Assembly (NCBI RefSeq): GCF_027594745.1
Contig: NZ_CP110854.1
Span: 3,675,501 to 3,739,500, forward strand
Direction of reading: 5' to 3'
DNA: 64,000 bases
DNA from: Saprospira grandis
GTDB lineage: Bacteria > Bacteroidota > Bacteroidia > Chitinophagales > Saprospiraceae
The notes below the pieces were generated by a model, which saw only the letters and a list, made by a program, of their open reading frames with translations, was not told the DNA's origin and searched no databases. This document shows positions 7,807 through 16,166 of this stretch, one piece after another. Made by a program: the position numbers and the translations under genes. Position 1 is the first letter of the stretch. Each line of letters begins with the position of its first letter.

Positions 7807-8943
7807 TTAGATGCGGTGCAAGCCGCGGATTTTTAATGTGTTTTTTACAAAGCGCGCCTTCTCCATTAAGCGCTCTAAGTTTTGGTCGGTTACCGTAATA
7901 TGGCCCATTTTCCGAAAGGGCTTGCAGTCTTCTTTACCATACAAATGCAAATGCACCCCCGAAATGGCCAATACCTCTTTCAATCCCTCTAGTTTGGCCG
8001 GACCATGAAAGCCCTCTTCCCCCAATAAGTTGAGGAGAATAGAAGGAGTCTGTATTTGACTATCGCCCAAGGGCCAATCATAAATGGCCCGCAAATGCTG
8101 CTCAAACTGAGAACAAACATTGCCCTCTATGCTTTGGTGCCCACTATTATGCGGACGAGGGGCCACCTCATTAACCAATAAGTTCCCCGATCGATCAATA
8201 AAGAACTCTACAGCCAGTAACCCCACCATGCCCAGCTTTTCTATTAAATCTTTAGCCATCTGATCGGCTTTTTGGGCCATATTTTCCTCAATTCTGGCGG
8301 GGCTAAATAGATATTCTACCAAATTGGCCTCTGGATGAAAAATCATCTCTACCGCAGGATAGGTCCGTATTTCTCCAGATGCAGAACGAGCCACAATGAC
8401 CGCTATCTCTTGCTGAATATCCACCAGTTTTTCTAGGACCGAAGGGGCCTCAAAGGCCTTTCCTAAATCACTTTCTTGCCGCAAAACTTGGACCCCCTTG
8501 CCATCATAGCCATCTCTGCGGAGCTTTTGGACCGCTGGCAAAAAGTCTGTTTGTGCCAAAAGCTCTTCCTTATTGGCGAGCAATAAAAAATCGGCCGTAG
8601 GAAAGCCCTGCGCCCGATAGAATTCTTTTTGTTTGCCTTTGTCCTGAATCAGCTCAATAATAGCCGCCTGCGGATAAACTTCCTTGCCCTCGGCCTCCAA
8701 TCGCTTGAGGGCCGCTGTATTGACTTTCTCGATTTCTATAGAAATTAAGTCGTAATCTTGCCCAAAAGCATATACCGTTTCCTCATCCAATAAATCGCCT
8801 TGGACAAAATGCTTGGCCAAAGAAGAAGCTGGCGCCTCAAGCTGGCTATCCAAAATACCCATCTGAATATTAAAATCTGTGGCCGACTGAATGAGCATGC
8901 GCCCCAATTGTCCGCCCCCTAAAATGCCTAATTTTTTTTGCAT
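7807..8943 (-). CDS. purK: N5-carboxyaminoimidazole ribonucleotide synthase
   Basis: A 378-residue ATP-grasp enzyme that carboxylates AIR with bicarbonate and ATP to give N5-CAIR, the substrate of PurE. Visible are the N-terminal Rossmann start LGILGGGQLGRML, the ATP-grasp lysine region LRRDGYDGKGVQ, EKLVDIQQEIAVIVAR, and the metal/substrate motif NEVAPRPHNSGHQ. Length is normal for PurK. It is the first gene of the purKE pair; a TACCTTTG box about 20 bases upstream is a likely minus-7 promoter element. Confidence 0.96.
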   Translation of the reverse strand: MQKKLGILGGGQLGRMLIQSATDFNIQMGILDSQLEAPASSLAKHFVQGDLLDEETVYAFGQDYDLISIEIEKVNTAALKRLEAEGKEVYPQAAIIELIQDKGKQKEFYRAQGFPTADFLLLANKEELLAQTDFLPAVQKLRRDGYDGKGVQVLRQESDLGKAFEAPSVLEKLVDIQQEIAVIVARSASGEIRTYPAVEMIFHPEANLVEYLFSPARIEENMAQKADQMAKDLIEKLGMVGLLAVEFFIDRSGNLLVNEVAPRPHNSGHQSIEGNVCSQFEQHLRAIYDWPLGDSQIQTPSILLNLLGEEGFHGPAKLEGLKEVLAISGVHLHLYGKEDCKPFRKMGHITVTDQNLERLMEKARFVKNTLKIRGLHRI

Positions 8944-8961
8944 GGCCTTTTCTTTTTTTTA

Positions 8962-8969
8962 CAAAGGTA
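8962..8969 (-). promoter_or_regulatory. Candidate minus-7 element of purKE
   Basis: Minus-strand TACCTTTG matches the Bacteroidota minus-7 consensus TANNTTTG and lies 19-26 bases upstream of the purK ATG. No convincing TTTG is seen 18-20 bases further upstream, so this is only half a promoter. Confidence 0.4.
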
Positions 8970-9038
8970 AAGGCCCAACAAAGAAGTTGCTATTTGCGGC
9001 TGTAAAATTACTATTAAGAAAAAAAACGGCAGTGGAGC

Positions 9039-9167
9039 GGCCTAGTGATGCGGCGGGGTGGCCGCAGGCCAGACCGAGTTTTTTGAGCGTAGCGAAAAAA
9101 CGAAGGGCCGAGCAGACCTGCGAGCCCCAAAGCGTAACGCCGACGAGCGTAGCGAGGCGGAGGCCCC
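9039..9167 (-). repeat. Branched GC-rich repeat, copy 5 (GGCCT/AGGCC ends)
   Basis: On the minus strand it starts GGGGCCTCCG at 9167 and closes with AGGCC at 9039. The fourth hairpin is an AT-rich version (TTTTTTCGCTACGCTCAAAAA). It lies between purK and the membrane gene whose stop is at 9174. Confidence 0.85.
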
Positions 9168-9173
9168 AAATCA

Positions 9174-9968
9174 TTAGCCCACTAAAAACCACCAAAGGCC
9201 CAAAAAACAGATAACATCTAGGGCCAAAAAGACAAACATCAGGATGCGCAAAGGCATGAGCGTAACCCAGGCGGCAGCGGTATACACTTTCTCCGATTTA
9301 CTTTTGAATAGCTGAATGCGGCCCTTCATTTTGTCGCAATAAACATCTAGGCGGTCGGGGGTATAATCGGGGCTATCACGGACCTCTGGCGGCATGGCCG
9401 ACAAGCTGCGGTCGGTACTGCCACCCAAAATCTTAACGGCCAAATTGCCTATCCAGTCGCCAATGGGCCAGCCCAATTTGGCCCGAATGACCTCTCGGAT
9501 CGTGGGGACAAAGAGCCCCAGCCGAACCACCTGCACCCATTCTTTGAAAGTAGGGTAGTGGCGTTGGTGAGGAGGCAATTGGACCTGTCGGTCGCGCATG
9601 TCATCAATAATGACCTCTAGGGTGTCGGCGGTGGCCTCATAGAGGTTTTTGGTATGGTCCATTAGGTTCCAAGCCACAAAAAAAGCGGCGGTAATCAGGC
9701 TACTGACTCCCCCCAGCAAAATGGCCAAGAGCAGCCAAACAATGCCCAAAATATAGCTGATTGGCCAAACGTAGGCAATGCCCAAATAGCCCAAAAGACC
9801 AATGGTCAAAACGGGCCAAAGGATGAGGTGGACCATAATCGTGAAAGGGGCATCGATGTAGCCAATGACGCTATCGGCAATGACATCGGTGCGGTAGCGC
9901 TCCAAATCAATATGATAGCGCTCTTTGAGGGAATTCTTAATCAGTTTGTGTTGGGGAGGGACCGCCAT
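9174..9968 (-). CDS. Membrane protein of unknown function
   Basis: A 264-residue protein that I do not recognise. It has a short soluble N-terminus, two to three hydrophobic helices between about residues 40 and 102, a soluble middle section (about 103-225) and a C-terminal hydrophobic stretch (about 228-262, ending LGLWWFLVG). There is no signal peptide. The middle part has no catalytic motif visible to me. It ends seven bases from repeat copy 5 and is preceded upstream by the terminator of the glycosyltransferase gene. It is likely an inner-membrane protein. Confidence 0.7.
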   Translation of the reverse strand: MAVPPQHKLIKNSLKERYHIDLERYRTDVIADSVIGYIDAPFTIMVHLILWPVLTIGLLGYLGIAYVWPISYILGIVWLLLAILLGGVSSLITAAFFVAWNLMDHTKNLYEATADTLEVIIDDMRDRQVQLPPHQRHYPTFKEWVQVVRLGLFVPTIREVIRAKLGWPIGDWIGNLAVKILGGSTDRSLSAMPPEVRDSPDYTPDRLDVYCDKMKGRIQLFKSKSEKVYTAAAWVTLMPLRILMFVFLALDVICFLGLWWFLVG

Positions 9969-10000
9969 ATGCTGTTTTTTGTTGAGCCATTAAGATATGA

Positions 10001-10030
10001 AAAAAGCCAAGCTTTTTAGCTTGGCTTTTT
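10001..10030 (-). terminator. Terminator of the glycosyltransferase gene
   Basis: Perfect stem AAAAAGCCAAGC / GCTTGGCTTTTT with a six-base loop, 19 bases after the stop of the gene at 10049 on the minus strand. Confidence 0.85.
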
Positions 10031-10048
10031 GAAAATAAACCGTTCTTT

Positions 10049-11266
10049 TTAGTCGACCGGCTGCGGCTGTAGTCGCTCGTAGGCCTCAAGAACGCCTTGG
10101 GCGATCCGCAGTTTATCATAATTTTGATGAATAAACTGCCGGCCCTTGGCGGCCAATTCTGATAACTTATAGGGTTGCTGATAAATGCTCTTCATCTGCT
10201 GCAAAAAGGCGGCGGCATCATCGGCAATGAGGACCTCTTGGCCATCTTGGGCATGAATGCCCTCTAGGCCAATGCTAGTACTGAGGACCAGGCGGCCCAT
10301 GCCCATAGCTTCTAGGATTTTTACCCGCATTCCGCTGCCCGATTTGAGGGGCACCAGCATAATTTCATATTCTTGAATAAAGGACTGGGCAGAAGGGACT
10401 TCCCCATGCACTTTTAGGCCTTTTAGGCGCAGATTATTTAGCCAATCGGGGCTGTTTCGGCCTGCAACATGAAATTCGGCCTCGGGATGTTGGGCCACAA
10501 ACTGCGGCCAGACCTCATCGAGTAGCCAGCGTAGGCCCTCAATGTTGGGCATCCAATCTAAAGAACCAATAAAGCTAAAGCGAATTTTTTTGGGCGCAGC
10601 AGGCAGGGGCCGCTTGGGGTATTTGCTGAGGTCTAGACCAATAGGCACCACCTGCGCAGCTGTTTTTAGGCCCAAATCCCGAAAGCGCTGCAGGTCTCTG
10701 GCCGTAATGGCCAAAAAGAGATCGTAATTATTGAGTTGCTTGAGCTCATAGTCCGCTAAACGCTTGCTCAGTAGCTGTAAGTACCATTTTTTTGGCCCAA
10801 AAGAGCAGTTGTCTCGAATCCGCTCCCAGATTTCATGCTCTACATTATGCGAACGCATGACCACTTTGGCCTTAGAATACTGCCGAATCACGGGAATATA
10901 AGGGGCCAAATAAAGGGTTTCTAATTGCACCACATCATAGTCTTTGGCCTGCAAAAGCTCTTTTAGGGCCGCGGCATAATGAGCCGATTCAAAGCGCTCT
11001 ATATGGTAAGACTTATTAGAAAAAAGGTTGAGCAAAGCCGCCTTAGGATCTAGGCGATTATCAATATCCACCAGTTTTATTTTGCCATAATGCCTAAAAT
11101 CTTCGGGCAGCTCTTTGATGTCAAAATAGTGTTTACTGGTATTCATACTCAACAAATCTACCTCTGCCCCTAGCTCATGAAGAGCCTGGGCCATATAGGT
11201 AATGGCCAAGGATTCGCCATCTTTTAGCGGATAAGGAAACTTTTTGCTGAGCTGTAAAATCTTCAT
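10049..11266 (-). CDS. GT4-type glycosyltransferase
   Basis: A 405-residue GT-B fold glycosyltransferase. The N-terminal half opens MKILQLSKKFPYPLKDG with the segment GESLAITYMAQAL, typical of acceptor domains in polysaccharide and glycolipid pathways. The C-terminal half has FSFIGSLDWMPNIEGL and the nucleotide-sugar signature PLKSGSGMRVKILEAMGMG followed by VLSTSIGLEGI. An in-frame TTG two codons earlier gives a longer reading, but ATG at 11266 fits the family start. It lies 39 bases after yaaA on the same strand and may be co-transcribed. No other polysaccharide genes are near, so donor and acceptor are unknown. Confidence 0.85.
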   Translation of the reverse strand: MKILQLSKKFPYPLKDGESLAITYMAQALHELGAEVDLLSMNTSKHYFDIKELPEDFRHYGKIKLVDIDNRLDPKAALLNLFSNKSYHIERFESAHYAAALKELLQAKDYDVVQLETLYLAPYIPVIRQYSKAKVVMRSHNVEHEIWERIRDNCSFGPKKWYLQLLSKRLADYELKQLNNYDLFLAITARDLQRFRDLGLKTAAQVVPIGLDLSKYPKRPLPAAPKKIRFSFIGSLDWMPNIEGLRWLLDEVWPQFVAQHPEAEFHVAGRNSPDWLNNLRLKGLKVHGEVPSAQSFIQEYEIMLVPLKSGSGMRVKILEAMGMGRLVLSTSIGLEGIHAQDGQEVLIADDAAAFLQQMKSIYQQPYKLSELAAKGRQFIHQNYDKLRIAQGVLEAYERLQPQPVD

Positions 11267-11305
11267 AGACAATGCTTTTTGATAGGGAAGCGGGGAGGGG
11301 CGGTA

Positions 11306-12058
11306 TTAACGACTAAAGACCCAGTGAAAATCGCTAGAGCGCTCTTCATCAAAGGCGTAATTTGCTTCGGCAAAGCCCTTGAGGTCTTCTATTTTTTCTA
11401 ATTGCTCTTGAATAATATAACGGGCCATCAGCCCTCTCGCTTTTTTGGCATGCACGGCAATAATTCGAGCCTTGCCCTCTGCATTAACCTCCTTAAAATC
11501 AATTTGATAAAGGGGCTGTTCTAGGGCCTTGGGCTGTAGGGCCGAAAAATATTCTTTAGAGGCCAGGTTGACAATAGGGCCCTGAGCACGCTCATTAACG
11601 GCCTTGGTGAGTTGCTCGCCCCAAAAAGCATAAAGGTTTTTTCCTTTGGGGTTGGGCAATTTGGTCTTCATCTCTAGGCGGTAAGGCAAAATGAGGTCCA
11701 AGGGACGCAGCAAGCCATAGAGGCCCGACAAAATACCCAGATGTTCCTGAGCAAAAGCCAGTTCTTCTGGTCCAAAATCATCGGCCTGCAAGCCTTTGTA
11801 TACATCGCCCCGAAAGGCCAAAAGGGCCTGTTTGCCAGGGTTTAGCTCCTTGGGCGGCTGCCAATCGGCAAAGCGCTGATGGTTGAGCTCGGCCAGTTTA
11901 TCGCTAATTTTCATCAAATGAGCAATATCTTCTGGTCCATAATCAGCCAAAATATCAATCAATTCAGCAGACTGGGTTAAAAAATCGGCCTCCGTAAACT
12001 GAGAAATAGCCGTAGGCGAGAAGTCCAGCGTTTTGGCTGGAGAAAGCAAGAGGTACAT
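11306..12058 (-). CDS. yaaA: YaaA family peroxide-stress protein
   Basis: A 250-residue protein matching the YaaA (DUF328/UPF0246) family. In E. coli YaaA limits damage from intracellular iron during hydrogen peroxide stress and binds DNA. Characteristic segments are the N-terminus MYLLLSPAKTLDF, FRGDVYKGL, LGILSGLYGLLRPLD and the C-terminal HAKKARGLMARYI. Length is close to the usual 250-260. Branched repeat copy 6 lies directly upstream, and a glycosyltransferase follows on the same strand. Confidence 0.92.
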   Translation of the reverse strand: MYLLLSPAKTLDFSPTAISQFTEADFLTQSAELIDILADYGPEDIAHLMKISDKLAELNHQRFADWQPPKELNPGKQALLAFRGDVYKGLQADDFGPEELAFAQEHLGILSGLYGLLRPLDLILPYRLEMKTKLPNPKGKNLYAFWGEQLTKAVNERAQGPIVNLASKEYFSALQPKALEQPLYQIDFKEVNAEGKARIIAVHAKKARGLMARYIIQEQLEKIEDLKGFAEANYAFDEERSSDFHWVFSR

Positions 12059-12122
12059 GCTGTGCTATTGTTTTTTTCTTCTGACGATATGAATTTTCTG
12101 AAGGTTGGAAGGGGATGTTTTT

Positions 12123-12254
12123 GGGGCTGCCCCTCGCCTTTGGCTCGGGTCGGGCTATATCGCAGCTCGCAGTTCTGCTCGGCCCTGCGTTTTTTTTCGC
12201 TTCGCTCAAAAAAACTGGGTCTGTCCTTCGGCCACTGCTTTCTATCCCTCAGCC
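12123..12254 (+). repeat. Branched GC-rich repeat, copy 6 (GGCTG/CAGCC ends)
   Basis: Starts GGGGCTGCCC and closes CATCCCTCAGCC; the terminal stem is GGCTG/CAGCC instead of GGCCT/AGGCC. A further hairpin with a GGGCGC/GCGCCC stem runs to about 12277, and the stop of the LemA-type gene follows at 12290. Confidence 0.85.
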
Positions 12255-12289
12255 TGCGGGCGCTTTGCGCCCTGTCCGCCGCAGTTTGT

Positions 12290-13276
12290 TTAGTGGATGA
12301 GCTGGGCATCTTTACCCGCCGCCGAAGTTTGGTAATAGGCTTTGGGGGTATAGCCCATGAGGTTGTAGGGAAACTGAATAATAAACTGATTGTATTCGCC
12401 TACTTTTTCGTTGTACTTACGCTTTTCTACCGAAATTCTATTTTCGGCCCCTTCAATTTGGATTTGGATATCTCGGTAGAGCTGACCTTTTTGTTCTATC
12501 CCTTGAAGCAGCTCATTGATTTTTTTGCTCAGCTCGGCTTGTTGCTGGGCATATTGCTCCAAATCTGTTTGTTTGAGTTGGCGTTCTAGGGCTTGGATTT
12601 CGGCCAATTTGGCTTGGCTAGCGCTTTCTTCCTGAGACAAAAGCTGTCCTAATTTAGGGACCAAATCTAAGCGCCGCTGATAGACATTTTCGACCTGGGC
12701 CCATTGTTTTTGTACTTCTTGTTCTTCTTGCAAAACAGCCTGTCGGCTACTAAAGTAATAGAAGTTGAGGCCTAGGCCAAAAAGTAGCAGAACAGCACTA
12801 AAAATGCCCAAGCGCAGCCATTTTCCTTTTTTCTGCTTTTGCTCACTATCCTTAATCGTTTTCATCAGCTCGATGCTAGCGCTATCGAGTTGGGGGTTAC
12901 TATTGAGCAGTACCCTTTGGGCATATTCTTGGGCGGCCAAAAGGTTTTCTTTTTTGCCCGTTTGGGCAAACTGCAATTGATGAGCTTGGGCCAAATAAAA
13001 AAGGGCCTGTTCAGCTAGGGGGTTAATATTGACGGCTAGCTGTAGGGCCTGAATGGCCGCGGGAAAATTGGCCACCGCAATATGTTGCTGCCCAATTTTG
13101 GTCTGTTGGCGCACCGTATTTTGGGCCTCCTGCCAATCTGATTCAGAAAGGCCAATGCTCTCGGCAATTTCCTTGAGCTCGGCAAGATTGAGGGGCGCTT
13201 CTTGTTTTTTGGCTTGCAGGGCAAGCAGTTGCTCTACGTATTTTTCGAGCAGAACAGATTGTTGTTCCTTGGCCAT
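12290..13276 (-). CDS. LemA-domain protein with N-terminal TPR region
   Basis: A 328-residue protein. Residues 1-150 are helical with a TPR-like pair (IQALQLAVNINPLAEQALFYLAQ). One membrane helix follows at about 153-173, then a long periplasmic or cytoplasmic helical section. That section carries LemA family marks: VYQRRLDLVPKL at its start and EGAENRISVEKRKYNE followed by YNQFIIQFPYN near the C-terminus. LemA proteins usually have only a short N-terminus before the helix, so the added TPR region is unusual. The reading frame extends 24 codons upstream, but ATG at 13276 (MAKEQQSVLL) is the likely start. Function is unknown; the family is linked to membrane-associated signalling and antigen presentation. 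Confidence 0.75.
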   Translation of the reverse strand: MAKEQQSVLLEKYVEQLLALQAKKQEAPLNLAELKEIAESIGLSESDWQEAQNTVRQQTKIGQQHIAVANFPAAIQALQLAVNINPLAEQALFYLAQAHQLQFAQTGKKENLLAAQEYAQRVLLNSNPQLDSASIELMKTIKDSEQKQKKGKWLRLGIFSAVLLLFGLGLNFYYFSSRQAVLQEEQEVQKQWAQVENVYQRRLDLVPKLGQLLSQEESASQAKLAEIQALERQLKQTDLEQYAQQQAELSKKINELLQGIEQKGQLYRDIQIQIEGAENRISVEKRKYNEKVGEYNQFIIQFPYNLMGYTPKAYYQTSAAGKDAQLIH

Positions 13277-13382
13277 AGCGTAATTGTTTTTTGCAAGATA
13301 TGGATTTTTTAGCTTTTGAAGGGGAGACCCAAGCCCAAAAAGGACCAAAGGCGGGCAAGGCCCGCCTAGGCGCGCAGCGCCC

Positions 13383-13501
13383 GGCTGAGGGATGGGCAGC
13401 AGGGCCGCGAAGCGGCAGACCCAGCCGCCAAAGGCGGCGCAGGGCCGAGCAGACCTGCGAGCTGCGAGACAGCCCGACCCGCCTTTAGGCGGGGCAGCCC
13501 C
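13383..13501 (-). repeat. Branched GC-rich repeat, copy 7 (GGCTG/CAGCC ends)
   Basis: On the minus strand it opens GGGGCTGCCCC at 13501 and closes CAGCC at 13383. Hairpins include CCCGCCTAAAGGCGGG and CCGCCTTTGGCGG. It is flanked by an A-tract and separates the LemA-type gene from the YARHG gene cluster. Confidence 0.85.
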
Positions 13502-13516
13502 AAAAAATCAAAAAGC

Positions 13517-13548
13517 TTTGCAATCTTAAGATATTTATAATAACTTTA
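13517..13548 (+). promoter_or_regulatory. Candidate promoter of the YARHG lipoprotein operon
   Basis: TTTG at 13517-13520, a 20-base spacer, then TAACTTTA at 13541-13548 (seven of eight matches to TANNTTTG). The leader to the ATG at 13575 would be about 20 bases. Confidence 0.5.
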
Positions 13549-13574
13549 TATAGTTAACTAAAACCAATATTCCC

Positions 13575-14393
13575 ATGTACAAAAAGATGATCCCCCTGGC
13601 CTTTTTGGGCCTATTTTTAGCGAGCTGCGCTGGCGAGGCCGAAAAAGCGGCAGCAAGCAGTGAAAGCCCGATGAAAACAGAAACAGCCGCCGATCCTTAT
13701 GCCGATTTGAAGGCGCCAGAAATTTCTCAAACAGAACAAAGGCCTAAGGTGCAACATAAGGCGGTGGGCCAGCATTATTCGGTGGCCTATGCTTCTACCG
13801 AAGACAATTACTACTTTTTTGATGATGGCCGCTTTGTTTATGCGAGCAGCTCGGAGTATAGCCCCTCTATACTGACTGGCGATTGGACCGCCGAAGGCCC
13901 TAAAATTAGCTTTAAGAATGTGGTTCATTATTATGGCAAACCGACCGGGAAGATGATTCCGCCCTGTGGCTCTGTCTGCACCTATGATGATTATGGCATG
14001 CGAGTAGAAAAATACAGCCAAGGCATTGACCCTATAGACATTGATATGGGCCTAGGCGATGAATTTCCCTTTAATGTGTCTCCACATGGCCTAAAAAGCT
14101 CTGATATTCACGCTTTTTTGCGAGCCGCAGACAGCAAGCGAAGCTACCTAGAGGTTTCTGAGCGGCCCTTGCAACCCTCCGAATTGAAGGATAAAACCGC
14201 GGAGGAGCTGCGCTTGATGCGCAATGAGGTTTTTGCGGCCTATGGCTATAAGTTTAAGGATGAGGCCCTAAAAAAACATTTTCGCAACCAAGGATTTTAT
14301 GGACATTCATCTGATGTAAATGCCTTTTTGAGTCCCTTAGAAAAGGATAATATTGCCTTGATTAAGAAGGTGGAAGCCATTAAAAAGAAATAA
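13575..14393 (+). CDS. YARHG-domain lipoprotein 1
   Basis: A 272-residue lipoprotein with the signal MYKKMIPLAFLGLFLASC, Cys18 being the lipid site. The middle region (about 55-160) contains a repeated Tyr-rich pattern, YYFFDDGRFVYA and HYYGKPTGK. The C-terminal 75 residues match the YARHG domain, an extracellular domain of unknown role: ELRLMRNEVFAAYGYKFKD followed by LSPLEKDNIALIKKVE. It is first of three tandem paralogues with 20- and 4-base gaps, so one operon. The likely location is the outer or inner membrane facing the periplasm. No catalytic residues were identified. Confidence 0.85.
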   Translation: MYKKMIPLAFLGLFLASCAGEAEKAAASSESPMKTETAADPYADLKAPEISQTEQRPKVQHKAVGQHYSVAYASTEDNYYFFDDGRFVYASSSEYSPSILTGDWTAEGPKISFKNVVHYYGKPTGKMIPPCGSVCTYDDYGMRVEKYSQGIDPIDIDMGLGDEFPFNVSPHGLKSSDIHAFLRAADSKRSYLEVSERPLQPSELKDKTAEELRLMRNEVFAAYGYKFKDEALKKHFRNQGFYGHSSDVNAFLSPLEKDNIALIKKVEAIKKK

Positions 14394-14413
14394 GCTAAAA
14401 ATCTAGATAAAAG

Positions 14414-15250
14414 ATGTACAAAAAGATGATCCCCCTGGCCTTTTTAGGCCTGTTTTTGGCCGCCTGTGCTGGCGAAGCCGAAACAACCACTACCTCAACA
14501 AGCAGCGAAAGCGCTGTACAAACAGAAACAGCCGCCGATCCTTATGCCCATTTGAAGGCCCCCGAACTGCCCAAAAAAGAAGCAGGGCCAAAGGTAGAGC
14601 ATGAGGTGGTGGGCAAACATTATGCAATGGCCTATGCCTCTACATTTGAGAGCTACTACTTTTTTGATGATGGCCGTTTTATGTATACCATAAATTCGGA
14701 TTATATTCCTTCTGTCATGACTGGTGAGTGGAGTGCCCAAGGCAATAAAATTAGCTTTAAACCAGATGCTCATTATTATGGTAAGCCAAATGGACCAATA
14801 ATTCCGCCCTGCGGCTCCAGCTGTACCTATGCAGATTACATTATGGAAATGAAGAGCTACAGCAGGGCTATAGACCCTATAGATATTAAAGAGGGACAGG
14901 GCGAGGAACTACCCTTTGAGGTCTATGAGCATGGGCTGAAAAGTTCGGATATTCATACCTTTTTGCGTGCAAAGGATAGCAAGCGGAGTTCTGCAGAGGT
15001 CTCTAATCGGCCCTTGCAGCCCTCGGAGCTCAAGAACAAAAGTTTGGAAGAGCTGCGTTTGATGCGCAATGAGGTCTTTGCGGCCTATAGCTATAAGTTT
15101 AAGGATAAGGCCTTGGCTGCGCATTTTAAAGCGCAGGGCTTTAAAAGCCACTCCTCTGATGTAACCGCCTTTTTGAGTCCCTTAGAAAAGGATAATATTG
15201 CTTTGATTAAGCAGGTAGAAACGATTAAAAAGGAACAAACTAAACATTAA
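14414..15250 (+). CDS. YARHG-domain lipoprotein 2
   Basis: A 278-residue paralogue of the preceding gene. The lipobox ends LFLAAC, and the first 15 residues are nearly the same as in gene 1, including the DNA, which shows a recent duplication. It shares YYFFDDGRFMYT, HYYGKPNGP, a paired PPCGSSC motif (also PPCGSVC in gene 1) and the C-terminal YARHG domain ELRLMRNEVFAAYSYKF. The PPCGSxC motif suggests a disulphide between the two Cys. It sits four bases before gene 3. Confidence 0.85.
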   Translation: MYKKMIPLAFLGLFLAACAGEAETTTTSTSSESAVQTETAADPYAHLKAPELPKKEAGPKVEHEVVGKHYAMAYASTFESYYFFDDGRFMYTINSDYIPSVMTGEWSAQGNKISFKPDAHYYGKPNGPIIPPCGSSCTYADYIMEMKSYSRAIDPIDIKEGQGEELPFEVYEHGLKSSDIHTFLRAKDSKRSSAEVSNRPLQPSELKNKSLEELRLMRNEVFAAYSYKFKDKALAAHFKAQGFKSHSSDVTAFLSPLEKDNIALIKQVETIKKEQTKH

Positions 15251-15254
15251 ACTC

Positions 15255-16067
15255 ATGTATAAAAAGACTATTCTAGGGGCCTTATTGCTCCTACTACTTG
15301 CCGCCTGTGCGGGAGAAAACACGGCAACTAGCGTTTCGGAGATAGAAGGAGAGGCCCAAGAAGAGCTGAGCGGTCCTTATGCCGATTTGAAGGCCCCCGA
15401 ACTGCCCAAAGAAGAGCAAAGGGCCAAGCGAGATCATCCGGTAGCGGGCAAGTATTATGCGCGCGACCATTATATGAAAATTTTTGAGTACTACTACTTA
15501 CTAGATGATGGCCGCTTTATTTATAGCCTTAGCCCAGACGAATATAAGCCTTCTTTATATACTGGCGAATGGGAAGTAAAAGGGGATAAGATTCATTTTA
15601 AGACCCAACGCCACTATTATGGTAAGCCCAATGGCAAAGAAATCCCCACTGATGTTGGTCCTTCTTCTTATGAGGATTATGTCATGCGGGTAGAGAACTC
15701 TAGCGAAGAGATGGAGCCCCTTATTGTGGAGGATGTGCTTAAGGTCGGGCAACCGCTCAATAATCCAAAGCGAAATATTCATCTGAGTTTGCAAAATATA
15801 GCCAATCCAGAGCGCAAAGAGATGGCTATTTCCACTCGGCCCTTGCAGCCCTCGGAGCTCAAGGATAAAAGCTTGGAAGAACTGAGCTTGATGCGCAATG
15901 AGGTTTTTGCGGCCTATGGCTATAAGTTTAAGGATGAGCGCTTGAAGGCTCATTTTAAAGCGCAGGGCTATCAGGCTTTGGCCTCTGATGTGACCGCCTT
16001 TTTGAGTCCTTTAGAAAAGGATAATATTGCTTTGATTAAAAAAGTAGAGGCGATTAAGGCAAAATAA
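15255..16067 (+). CDS. YARHG-domain lipoprotein 3
   Basis: A 270-residue third paralogue with the signal MYKKTILGALLLLLLAAC. It keeps the YYLLDDGRFIYS and HYYGKPNGK segments and the YARHG domain (SLMRNEVFAAYGYKFKD). It has lost the paired cysteines of the other two (here PTDVGPSSYED) and diverges most in the section around residues 150-190. The three genes therefore look like an old triplication with continuing divergence in the middle domain. The patatin-like gene follows after 99 bases on the same strand. Confidence 0.85.
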   Translation: MYKKTILGALLLLLLAACAGENTATSVSEIEGEAQEELSGPYADLKAPELPKEEQRAKRDHPVAGKYYARDHYMKIFEYYYLLDDGRFIYSLSPDEYKPSLYTGEWEVKGDKIHFKTQRHYYGKPNGKEIPTDVGPSSYEDYVMRVENSSEEMEPLIVEDVLKVGQPLNNPKRNIHLSLQNIANPERKEMAISTRPLQPSELKDKSLEELSLMRNEVFAAYGYKFKDERLKAHFKAQGYQALASDVTAFLSPLEKDNIALIKKVEAIKAK

Positions 16068-16166
16068 ACGCTTATTTCAGAGATATGCTTATTTTTGGGC
16101 TGGTCTGCTTCTTGCGGGCTAGCCTTTTTTTATTGACCCCAATAGATCCAAATTTATCTAGATCTA

